A stretch of 64,000 nucleotides of DNA from assembly GCA_964346765.1 (NCBI GenBank), contig CAYFWB010000003.1, positions 62,001 through 126,000 of the forward strand, in the 5' to 3' direction. This DNA comes from JBGSPQ01 sp964346765 (GTDB lineage Bacteria > Patescibacteriota > Gracilibacteria > UBA1369). The translations under genes were made by a program, and so were the position numbers. Below the pieces are notes generated by a model that did no database searches, was not told the origin of the DNA, and was given only the letters and a program-made list of their open reading frames with translations. Shown in pieces: positions 26,269 to 34,042 of the stretch; position 1 is the stretch's first letter; every line of letters starts with the position of its first letter.

Positions 26269-27479
26269 AAAAAAAACTCCACACAATAAGCTTTATTTTA
26301 ATCATCGCCTTCAGCCTGATACCGCTTGCCAATGCCCAGGAATACACAATTGACAGCACCTACTATGACCCCGTGTACACGACTGAAGCATTTTTTTACG
26401 ACCCATATCTCGATCCCGTTTATTACAATCCGGATTATACTCAAGATCTTGACCAAACCACGGACCCCGACTACACCACGGATCCCGACCAAACCACAGA
26501 NNNNNNNNNNNNNNNNNNNNNNNNNNNNNNNNNNNNNNNNNNNNNNNNNNNNNNNNNNNNNNNNNNNNNNNNNNNNNNNNNNNNNNNNNNNNNNNNNNNN
26601 CCCGACCAAACCACAGACCCCGACTACACCACGGACCCCGACTACACCACAGACCCCGACCAAACCACGGACCCCAACTACACCACAGACCCCAACTACA
26701 CCACAGACCCCGACTACACCAAACCATTATCCGAGCCTCCACCCGAAGACCCTGACAACTATATAAACAATGAACCCGCCCCGGTTGACTCAACGGACAC
26801 CTCCGCCACGGACCCTCCAACAGATGAAACAAACAATACTGAAACCTCCAACACAACAGAACCTGACTCCGATATTAACGCCGCTCTCTTCGATTACCCG
26901 GAAAGAGAATCCATACTCATTCCAGAAGAAGGTATTGAAATGCAACCGCGTGAACCACGAAAAAAAATTGAAAAACGCGAACGACCTGAACGTCCCGTAA
27001 TAGTACATCCCGAACCCGGTGAAGTGATTAAGAATGTCATCCCCAAAGTCACAAAAAGCCAATTTAACATCTTTCTGGTAATTCTGATTGGACTTATGGC
27101 GGGTGCTTTGGTCTGGATCATAACCGGTTTAATAATTAATTACGCCCAGGCAAACCGCGAAACCAAACGCATGAAACGCCAAACAGCTTATTCCATCCGT
27201 GAACAAAAAATCGACCAGCTGAAGACAGTTTATAACCCAATCCAAAACGCCCTCTCCGAAATCGAAAACACTATCGGAACAAACAATTTTTCAAAACAAA
27301 ACCTAAACGAATACAAAAAAGCCGCAGTGGAAATCGACCTGTTTGCATCGGAACAAACAATCAATGCTCACAAAGAAATGATTAATTTATTATCCGGCCA
27401 GCAAAAACCGTCTGAACAAGCTTTCGACGAAGCAAAAAATAATCTGCTCCAAGCCCTGAAAAAAGATCTGAGACTATAA
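26265..27479 (+). CDS. Membrane protein with extracellular DPD(Y/Q)TT repeats and cytoplasmic helical domain
   Basis: The coding frame contains a 100-N assembly gap (26501-26600), so the true length is unknown. A signal peptide (ISFILIIAFSLIPLANA) is followed by an Asp/Tyr/Pro-rich stretch and an 18-base repeat that encodes (T)DPDYTT or DPDQTT. A Pro/Glu/Arg-rich spacer leads to one helix (FLVILIGLMAGALVWIITGLI) and a cytoplasmic helical domain related to that of the upstream gene. The repeats are acidic and may bind calcium or act as a stalk; this is inferred. The frame stays open on both sides of the gap with the N count given. Confidence 0.75.
   Translation: MKKKLHTISFILIIAFSLIPLANAQEYTIDSTYYDPVYTTEAFFYDPYLDPVYYNPDYTQDLDQTTDPDYTTDPDQTTXXXXXXXXXXXXXXXXXXXXXXXXXXXXXXXXXXPDQTTDPDYTTDPDYTTDPDQTTDPNYTTDPNYTTDPDYTKPLSEPPPEDPDNYINNEPAPVDSTDTSATDPPTDETNNTETSNTTEPDSDINAALFDYPERESILIPEEGIEMQPREPRKKIEKRERPERPVIVHPEPGEVIKNVIPKVTKSQFNIFLVILIGLMAGALVWIITGLIINYAQANRETKRMKRQTAYSIREQKIDQLKTVYNPIQNALSEIENTIGTNNFSKQNLNEYKKAAVEIDLFASEQTINAHKEMINLLSGQQKPSEQAFDEAKNNLLQALKKDLRL
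26445..26720 (+). repeat. 18-bp tandem repeat encoding DPDYTT/DPDQTT, interrupted by gap
   Basis: The units (GACCCCGACTACACCACG and GACCAAACCACGG variants) repeat without interruption on both sides of the N run. Near identity between units explains why short-read assembly failed here. The total number of units is not knowable from this sequence. Confidence 0.9.
26501..26600. other. Assembly gap of exactly 100 N
   Basis: One hundred N bases, the usual placeholder for a gap of unknown size, lie within the repeat of the 26265 gene. Confidence 0.99.
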
Positions 27480-27502
27480 ATAAACAGATCTTCCAGGTCC
27501 AA

Positions 27503-27931
27503 CTACTCATTCTGCTTAATCTCTTTCCTAGTCTGCTTAATCTCCGAACGCTGTTTTTTTATCTCCAGCATTTTCTCTTTGGCCTTCTTGGAGCGACGCT
27601 TTTTCTGTTTACGCAATTTAAAAATTTTCTGGGCGCGCTCTGATTTTACTCCCTTAACCTTATCCTCAATCTTCAAAATCAACAATTTATAAGCCGATAA
27701 TCTATTTTTTGACTGCTCACGATACTTTTGACACCTTATTTCAATACCAGTAGGTTCATGTTTTAATGTTACACAACTGGATGTTTTATTAATTTTCTGC
27801 CCCCCTTTACCTCCGCCGCGCACAAATTTTTCAGTAATATCCTCTACGTTAATATTCAAATGTTTAACTTTTTCAACAAACTTGGGCGATAAATCAACGG
27901 GAAATTCTCCAATATCCAACATATAATTCAA
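27503..27931 (-). CDS. GGQ-containing release-factor-like protein (ArfB/ICT1 or C12orf65 type)
   Basis: The 142-residue protein has only the catalytic domain of class I release factors. FVRGGGKGGQKINKTSSCV (about residues 36-55) carries the GGQ loop that triggers peptidyl-tRNA hydrolysis, followed by VTLKHEPTGIEIRCQKYREQ. There is no codon-recognition domain. The long basic helical tail (KLRKQKKRRSKKAKEKMLEI) resembles tails that enter the empty mRNA channel in ribosome-rescue factors. The likely role is release of stalled ribosomes, alongside the tmRNA encoded 4.4 kb away. The start could be the ATG at 27931 or the Met at codon 4. Confidence 0.85.
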   Translation of the reverse strand: MNYMLDIGEFPVDLSPKFVEKVKHLNINVEDITEKFVRGGGKGGQKINKTSSCVTLKHEPTGIEIRCQKYREQSKNRLSAYKLLILKIEDKVKGVKSERAQKIFKLRKQKKRRSKKAKEKMLEIKKQRSEIKQTRKEIKQNE

Positions 27932-27990
27932 AAAATTATACCTGCTACATGGAATATATACATCACAGCGATAAAAACCAAGTCCGGAAC

Positions 27991-28019
27991 TTGAAATTAA
28001 AACGATTATATTGTATAAT
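27991..28019 (+). promoter_or_regulatory. Sigma70-type promoter for the 28048 gene
   Basis: TTGAAA at 27991-27996, a 17-base spacer and TATAAT at 28014-28019 lie about 30 bases before the ATG. Confidence 0.6.
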
Positions 28020-28047
28020 TAACAGATGAATTGACCACGAAAAAAGC

Positions 28048-28740
28048 ATGAAAAACACAAAAAAAATATTTTTAATAACGGCACTCTCCATACTGACTGC
28101 AACAGCGGCATATGCTTATATGTACTCCGACGGCGCACTATACAAAGGACAGCTTGTGCCTGTAAATTCAACAGCCATGAGTCTTAGCAAGTACAAAATA
28201 GTCATCGAAGAACCAAAAAATGACAACCTTAAAACCAGCTATAAACACAAAGTAAAATTTCGCGCCTCTATCATGGATTCAAATGGCAAAAATATACAAA
28301 ACCTGCCGATCAAATGGGAATCAAACCGTGACGGAAACCTTGGAGAGGGCGCGGAAATAACCACCCAACTTTCCAAGGGCACACACAAAATAAACTGCAT
28401 TGCCAAAGATTTCCGGGGAAATGAAAGTTCATCCAACATAAATATCACTGCCGAAAATATCGCTCCGCATCTTAAAATCAAAAAACCCGTATCATTAAAT
28501 CATTTTTCTTACGGAAGCACTGTACCTATGCGGGTAAACATACATGACTACGAAGATCAAACAATTCCCGATGTTGCCGTATCATGGAAATCCAATATCA
28601 ACGGCGAAATAGGCAGAGGCAAATCACTCAATATTAAAAATCTTTCACCCGGCACTCACAAAATTACAGTTACTGCCAAAGACAGTGAAGGTCTTGAAAC
28701 AAGCGCTTCAACCACAATTTCTATCGAACAAAATGGCTAA
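28048..28740 (+). CDS. Secreted or anchored protein with two Ig-like domains
   Basis: The 230-residue product has an N-terminal signal (IFLITALSILTATAAYAY). Two repeats of about 90 residues follow (about 50-140 and 141-228), each with a W.SN..G..G.G core (IKWESNRDGNLGEGAEI; VSWKSNINGEIGRGKSL), then LS.GTHKI and AKD..G.E. This is the pattern of bacterial Ig-like domains of the PKD/Big type found in surface proteins. No catalytic residues are seen. It overlaps the next start by eight bases, so the two are likely translated together. Confidence 0.75.
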   Translation: MKNTKKIFLITALSILTATAAYAYMYSDGALYKGQLVPVNSTAMSLSKYKIVIEEPKNDNLKTSYKHKVKFRASIMDSNGKNIQNLPIKWESNRDGNLGEGAEITTQLSKGTHKINCIAKDFRGNESSSNINITAENIAPHLKIKKPVSLNHFSYGSTVPMRVNIHDYEDQTIPDVAVSWKSNINGEIGRGKSLNIKNLSPGTHKITVTAKDSEGLETSASTTISIEQNG

Positions 28741-29773
28741 TCCTGAAAACATTCAACAAACAGTACCAAAGTCTGCGGAAGCCCCCGGCAAATTGCCGAA
28801 TCCTCTTCATGAAGATCTCGAATCCCAAACAACCGACCTGGCCAATTTCAGAAAAGAATTTCTTGAAACACAAAAAAACAATGCCGAAACAATTAATCTT
28901 TTTGAATCTCTTGATAATCCCACAACGAAAAATATTACAAAACTACGACGCGGTGGTATTGAGCTGTCGGAAAACGAAAAAGACACATTAAAAAAGCACA
29001 CGCGTCTTTCTTCCGCCTTTCTTGAAGCCACCGAAGATACCGACAAAATTTCATTCAGAGTGAATTTCAAAGAAAACGAAACCGCCAACAGATACGTCGG
29101 AGCCGGAGACTTGCTTCCGGCAAACGTGGAAAGCATCAAAGTTTTGGACGATTACGGTAATATTATATCGGCAAAAGCCGTAAGAAACATCAATAACCGT
29201 CATAGAATCGGTTATTACGACGCGAAAACCGGCGAATATGTACCAATACATACGGGTTTCAAAATAGTAATATTAAACACAAGGACCGACTCTTCAAGAA
29301 ACCTGCCCACGAAAAATTCCGCGTCATTTCAGGCCGACCCGGTACTGACGCGCAGAAAAATGCGTGAACACATAGGCCTTTTCGAAAACACCCAACCAAA
29401 TACAACATCTGAAGACTTGCACATCGGACTAAACAAAACCACCCCCGTTTCCGCCACAAGAAAAGAAATAAAAGAAAACAACCTGCCCGAACCAGAATCA
29501 AAAAAACCGGCCAAAAAAGAAATAATCAGTAAACCACAGCTAGAACTACAAGGATATAAAATCCAAAAAAGCGTAGATCCTAAAGTCACTCGCGCAGCAG
29601 TAAAGTGTCTTAAAAAAGGCGGCCCGCTGGGCACAACCTTCTATGCCGAAATCAACGGTAACCGATACGCCTTCCACCGCGAAAAACACATCCATCCGTC
29701 TTCCCACTGCCCGCCGCTACCACAAAGACTGTGCGGCTATCACCACGGAATAAGTGTTTACAAAGCAAGCTAA
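28733..29773 (+). CDS. Conserved-looking hypothetical protein, cytoplasmic
   Basis: I choose the ATG at 28733 (MANPENIQQTVPKSAEAPGK), giving 346 residues; an in-frame ATG at 28685 lies deep inside the upstream gene. No signal or membrane segment is seen. The N-terminal 100 residues are charged and helical; residues 100-190 look folded (ISFRVNFKENETANRYVGAG, IGYYDAKTGEYVPIHTGFKI); then a Pro/Lys linker and a compact end with Cys and His (VKCLKKGGPLGTTFYAEING, HIHPSSHCPPLPQ, CGYHHGISVYK). The family is not recognised. The His/Cys-rich end might bind metal. Confidence 0.55.
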   Translation: MANPENIQQTVPKSAEAPGKLPNPLHEDLESQTTDLANFRKEFLETQKNNAETINLFESLDNPTTKNITKLRRGGIELSENEKDTLKKHTRLSSAFLEATEDTDKISFRVNFKENETANRYVGAGDLLPANVESIKVLDDYGNIISAKAVRNINNRHRIGYYDAKTGEYVPIHTGFKIVILNTRTDSSRNLPTKNSASFQADPVLTRRKMREHIGLFENTQPNTTSEDLHIGLNKTTPVSATRKEIKENNLPEPESKKPAKKEIISKPQLELQGYKIQKSVDPKVTRAAVKCLKKGGPLGTTFYAEINGNRYAFHREKHIHPSSHCPPLPQRLCGYHHGISVYKAS

Positions 29774-29781
29774 GTCCTATT

Positions 29782-30553
29782 TCAAAACTTTGCGCAAACC
29801 CATAAAAAGCGCCAGCCCCCCAGAATTGACTGATTTCTTGTAATCATACCAAATTGATCTCTGGCTTCAACGGCCGAGCGCATCTTTTCGTTACAATTAT
29901 TAACCGCCACCAAAAAAGCTTTATCGGCTCCCTCATTCGGTTCACCTTCACCCGTTTTATTATCGGGCAAAATATCCGTCGTACTATCGCCAATTTGCAA
30001 ATACAACACCTCTTCAGGTTTCACATTTCTAGTATCGCAAACATAGCCCATTAAGGTACTGAATTTATTAACATCCTTATGCCCGATATCAATATAACCA
30101 GCTGTAGGATTATAATTTGCCACCAATAACCCCTGTTCATACATCGACTCAACAACATCTATTCTGCCTTAAATTTCGGCAATTCTTTTCTGATGGGTAT
30201 CTGCAATTAAAGCCATAACCTCATCCAAAGCCGTTAAAATATTTTTCTTTTGACCATTTAATCTGCAACCTTATATACTTCTTTCTAAAAGCTCTCGCAA
30301 AAGCGTGAACATCTCTTTGCACCTTCGAAACCAATTCAGCAGAAGAATATGATTCCTCAAGATTAAAAGTCGAATTAAAATCCAGTGAAACCACAACCAA
30401 TTTTGTATTCGGTTCCTTAAGTTTTTCAACAAACTCATCATTCAAATCCAAGCCCCGTTCAAGCTCTTCATATTCCATTAATGCCAAATCAACCACTCTC
30501 GCTTCTTCAAAATCATCAATTAAGGGTCGATACTCCTTAATCGCTTTAATCAC
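29782..30553 (-). pseudogene. Decayed HAD-superfamily phosphatase-like gene
   Basis: The N-terminal part (30553 to 30221) contains VVVSLDFNSTFN, which fits HAD motif I. In the -1/+1 shifted frame the protein continues with ILTALDEVMALIADTHQKRI, then meets one TAA at about 30171, then runs on as GRIDVVESMYEQG into the frame starting at 30144. That part has the family-like DIGHKDVNKFSTLMG and the motif IV LQIGDSTTD, followed by EGADKAFLVAVNNCNEK. One frameshift and one stop therefore separate halves of what looks like a single enzyme. Sequencing error could mimic this, but two lesions make decay more likely. Confidence 0.65.
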
Positions 30554-30762
30554 ATCTTCCTTATATGCAATTTATTTTACATAAAAAATTCGCACCCAAA
30601 TAAAATCGTATCAAAATGAAAAAAAACTACAAGATAAAATATATTACCTCATAATACTTCAACAATAACGCACAACTCGTTTCATGCACCTAAAAAAGAC
30701 AATTTGAACTTTTGCATAAAAAAAACGAGCATGCTAATTTACATTTACAATAAACAACAAAT

Positions 30763-32268
30763 ATGGGTCTATATCTTGGTCTCGATCTTGGCACATCATG
30801 GCTTAAAGCAAGCATTATTGACGATTCGGGACGCATCGTCGGAAAGACGGCCAAAGAAATCCACATCAATACGCCAAAAACCAATTACGCCGAAGAATTC
30901 ACTTCTGAATGGTGGAACACTTTTTGTGTCCTTCTAAAAAAACTTGCGAGCCAATCTGATTTTTCGAAAATCAAAGCTATAGGATTATCCGGACAGATGC
31001 ACGGATTAGTCTGCTACAATAAACAAAACGAAATTTTAAGACAAGCCATAATTTGGGCGGACAAGCGTTCGACTAGTCAAGTTGAACAAATAAATAAACT
31101 GATCGGACAAAAAAAAATCTATGAAATAACCGGTAATCCCATCTTCACCGGCTTTATGTTGCCGTCACTTTTGTGGCTTAAAGAAAACGAACACGAACTA
31201 TATGAACAGATCCATAAAGTATCATCTCCAAAAGACTATATAGCTTACAGACTGACCGGAAACATCTACTGTGAACCGTCGGATGCCCTGGCAACCGGAT
31301 GTTTTGACTACTCGTTAAACGATTGGTCAAAAGAAATACTCAAAACAATGAAAATAGATTCGGACATATTTCCACAAATAATAAATACCGCCACGCCATA
31401 CGGTAAAACAACCAAACAAATATCAGAACTGTATGGTCTGCCTCAAGGTATTCCCGTATTCGGAGGATCCGATCAAAGCATGGCGGCCATGGGCTGTGGA
31501 CTGATAGAAGACGGCCAAAGCTTTCTGGCAATCTCTACCGGAGGACAATTCCTGGTCATTTCCAAAAACAAAAACCTTGATAAAGGTGGAAGACTCCACA
31601 CCCTTAACCACGCACTAAAAGACGTTACCATGAACATGGCCGCCACTTTGTCGGCCGGACTTTCATTAAAATGGTTCAAACAAAGCATTATGCAACAGCT
31701 GGACTCATCATACGACGCTTTCATTCAAGACGTAGAAGAAATACCACTGGGAAGTAACGGACTATTCTACATGCCGTTTCTTGCCGGCGAAAGGACACCA
31801 TATTTTAATCCACACCTTAAAAGTGCGTTCATTGGGACATCGATTGAACATAACCGACTCCATTTCATAAAAGCAATCATGGAAGGAGTAGCCTTTTCAT
31901 TCCGTGACGGCCTTGAAACTTTTAAAGAAACGGGAATAGAGCCGAAAACAATAATATTAAGCGGAGGAGGAACAAAAAACGCCACGTGGCGCCAGATCAT
32001 CACGGATGTCTTAAACATCCCAACGCAAATGATCAACATAGAAGACCATTCACCTTTCGGCGCGGCCGTCTTTGCCAAATTTGCCTTGGAAGAAAAAATC
32101 AACAACGCCACCGGATTAAAAGACCTGCAAAATTTCTACAAAAACGTAATCAAAGTAAGCCACAAACTAAAACCATCTTCCGAAAACCACAAAAAATACA
32201 TGGAAATCTTCAAAACCTACAAATCCCACGCCGCGTACCTTAATGACCTTTATAAACAAACCGGCTGA
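30763..32268 (+). CDS. xylB: Xylulokinase (FGGY family)
   Basis: The 501-residue sugar kinase would phosphorylate D-xylulose to xylulose 5-phosphate for the pentose phosphate pathway. The N-terminal ATPase fold starts LGLDLGTSWLKASIIDDSG, and the xylulokinase signature IGLSGQMHGLV is at about residue 80. Later blocks are IIWADKRS, VSSPKDYIAYRLTG, FGGSDQSMAAMGCG, LPFLAGERTPYFNP-like FLAGERTPYFNP, and ILSGGGTKNATWRQIITDVL near the C-terminus. Length is normal and it ends in TGA. It has no sugar transporter or isomerase neighbour here. Specificity for xylulose over related ketoses is by similarity. Confidence 0.88.
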   Translation: MGLYLGLDLGTSWLKASIIDDSGRIVGKTAKEIHINTPKTNYAEEFTSEWWNTFCVLLKKLASQSDFSKIKAIGLSGQMHGLVCYNKQNEILRQAIIWADKRSTSQVEQINKLIGQKKIYEITGNPIFTGFMLPSLLWLKENEHELYEQIHKVSSPKDYIAYRLTGNIYCEPSDALATGCFDYSLNDWSKEILKTMKIDSDIFPQIINTATPYGKTTKQISELYGLPQGIPVFGGSDQSMAAMGCGLIEDGQSFLAISTGGQFLVISKNKNLDKGGRLHTLNHALKDVTMNMAATLSAGLSLKWFKQSIMQQLDSSYDAFIQDVEEIPLGSNGLFYMPFLAGERTPYFNPHLKSAFIGTSIEHNRLHFIKAIMEGVAFSFRDGLETFKETGIEPKTIILSGGGTKNATWRQIITDVLNIPTQMINIEDHSPFGAAVFAKFALEEKINNATGLKDLQNFYKNVIKVSHKLKPSSENHKKYMEIFKTYKSHAAYLNDLYKQTG

Positions 32269-32365
32269 TCATGCATTGCAACAGCGGAACGATATTTTTT
32301 GCGAATACTTTGAAAGGAAAGAGAGCTCACGAAAAAAAACCGACAAGGTTTTCTTATGTGAATTT

Positions 32366-32782
32366 TGGTGGAGATGCCGGGAATCGAACCCGGGTCCAAA
32401 AAAGTCCCAAACAAACGTCTACAATCATAGTTCGTCTTAAAATTTTCGGCCTTATGAATCAAAAACGAACAAAAAACTCATAAAGCTTATCCCAAAATTT
32501 TCGACCGATCCGGCGGGATTCGAAACGGCTTAACCTGCTAAGGTGACACTTAATTCTTCTAGCAGATATCAAAGGTTAAGCGACTTTCCCAAAATAGGGG
32601 AAAGATTTATGCAGCCATTGCTGGTTGCATTGCGAAGAGGTTCTTCAGTTTTGCAACTGTAGATTCTTCACCATCTTGTGCGTTTGCACTTATATTTGCG
32701 CTGGACGGATCTGCGGGGAGACAGCGCGATCCCCGGATTGCAGTTTATCAAAGATCAATTCTGTCGAAAGCCTTACATCCCC
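32366..32782 (-). ncRNA. ssrA: Transfer-messenger RNA (tmRNA)
   Basis: The minus strand begins GGGGATGTAAGGCTTTCGAC and ends GTTCGATTCCCGGCATCTCCACCA-like, with a seven-pair acceptor stem (GGGGATG with CATCTCC), a T arm (GGGTTCGATTCCC) and an encoded CCA. The tag frame starts at a GCA (32685-32687) after AAATATAAGT, in the position of the resume codon, and ends at TAA (32607-32609). The peptide is 26 residues, starting ANAQDGEEST and ending FAMQPAMAA. tmRNA rescues stalled ribosomes with SmpB and marks the product for proteolysis. At 417 bases it is longer than most. Confidence 0.93.
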
Positions 32783-32848
32783 AAGGCACAAAACAAACGC
32801 AGCAAGCAAAGTGCCCCCACGATTACTCATTATACTAACAGCGCCCCC

Positions 32849-32876
32849 ATAATACCACTAAAACACAAACTGTCAA
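32849..32876 (-). promoter_or_regulatory. Promoter for tmRNA
   Basis: On the minus strand TTGACA (32876-32871) and TATTAT (32854-32849) are 16 bases apart, about 65 bases before the mature 5' end. A second TATAAT lies at 32834-32829. A processed leader of 40-60 bases would be normal for tmRNA. Confidence 0.55.
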
Positions 32877-32884
32877 CAACTCTA

Positions 32885-34039
32885 CTACGTTAAATTTTTG
32901 GTTATTTCTCTGGCGCTCTTATTAAACTCTTTCCAGTCTTCCGCTATAAACTTTCTAAGCACATTACAATGAGTCACCATACTTTCAATCGACACATATT
33001 CATCCGGCGTATGATGATTCTTGCCAACCGGACCCAATATCGCCGTCGGAATATTTTTTCCGGCAAAGAACCTGGCGTCCGACCCCCCGTGATTCGAACC
33101 GAACCCGATCCTCTTATCCGTAACTTCGCGCGCCACGCTCCTTAACATACTTATATAAGGATCAGACGGATCCATATCAAAAACATCACCGTATACAAGT
33201 TCACGAATTTCCGCCGCGGGCGCAAGTTTCTTAATCAATTCAACAATATTTTTTTTGGTCCACTTTTTCCTTTCCGTAAGGCGAAAAAACAAAATTGCCT
33301 CGGCCTCGCCCGGAATCGTATTAATCTCTTCACCACGTCCCACGTTAAAATAAGTTACACTCACGTTGGGAGTCCATCCCTCTTTTACTTTCGGAAAATG
33401 CTTTTTCACGTTCAGACACATCTTCATCAAATCTTCCGTCACATTCTTACCTTTCCAAGGATAAGCGCTATGTACCGGACTACCCTTTAAAGTAATATGT
33501 AAAACCAAAAGTCCTTTTTCCCTGTTCACAATCTCATACTTTTGCCGACTCTCATTCACGATACAAAAATCAGTGGCGTATCCTTCCTGATTCAGCAACA
33601 TTTGCGTCGCTTCACCGCCCGTCTCCTCATCACTGGTAATCATCGCCGCCAAAGATGGACGCTCCTTTTCATACGCAAAATACTTCATCGCAGCCATCAT
33701 GCAGGCAATTCCGCTCTTCATATCCATCGCCCCACTTCCGTACAATTGATCCCCCTCGATTTTCGCCGAATAAACATAACTTGAAGGCACAACATCAATA
33801 TGCCCGCTCAACATCACATGCGGATGCATCGTCTCTTCCGTGGAAATCACCAACGCCGGCAGTCCGTTATAAACATACTCACTAATATTCAGCTTATCCT
33901 TAGCAAAATAATCCTTAATAAAATCCGTCAATTCAAAAATTTTTCTTGGTTCATTAACATGTGACGGAAAACGAATCAACTCTTTAGTCAGACTCACAAG
34001 ATGATCCCGTAAAGCCTTCTTTGTTTTAAAATATTCCAT
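32885..34039 (-). CDS. M20-family metallopeptidase (ArgE/DapE/CPG2 type)
   Basis: The 384-residue enzyme shows the M20 zinc motifs: LSGHIDVVPS (His and catalytic Asp), GSGAMDMKSGIACMMAAM (bridging Asp), SDEETGGEA (catalytic and metal Glu pair) and HHTPDEYVS near the C-terminus (last metal His). The dimerisation domain lies at about 175-285 (KGSPVHSAYPWKGKN). It probably removes acyl or terminal residues from small peptides; DapE, ArgE or carboxypeptidase-like specificity cannot be told. It is 3 bases downstream of the GCS2 ligase gene, so gamma-glutamyl or related dipeptides are a reasonable substrate guess. Confidence 0.85.
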   Translation of the reverse strand: MEYFKTKKALRDHLVSLTKELIRFPSHVNEPRKIFELTDFIKDYFAKDKLNISEYVYNGLPALVISTEETMHPHVMLSGHIDVVPSSYVYSAKIEGDQLYGSGAMDMKSGIACMMAAMKYFAYEKERPSLAAMITSDEETGGEATQMLLNQEGYATDFCIVNESRQKYEIVNREKGLLVLHITLKGSPVHSAYPWKGKNVTEDLMKMCLNVKKHFPKVKEGWTPNVSVTYFNVGRGEEINTIPGEAEAILFFRLTERKKWTKKNIVELIKKLAPAAEIRELVYGDVFDMDPSDPYISMLRSVAREVTDKRIGFGSNHGGSDARFFAGKNIPTAILGPVGKNHHTPDEYVSIESMVTHCNVLRKFIAEDWKEFNKSAREITKNLT

Positions 34040-34042
34040 TAA

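Noticed and set aside
26445..26720. Repeat array considered as CRISPR
   Set aside because: The 18-bp units are directly joined without spacers, encode a regular peptide in frame, and no cas genes are present.
17726..32268. Gracilibacteria/Absconditabacteria genetic code (TGA = Gly)
   Set aside because: TGA is used as the natural stop in the genes ending at 17728 and 32268, with a normal next gene or spacer, and no in-frame TGA was seen in the proteins.
32366..32440. tRNA gene suggested by the T arm GGTTCGATTCC
   Set aside because: There is no anticodon arm, and the acceptor partner lies 400 bases away, so this is the 3' end of tmRNA.
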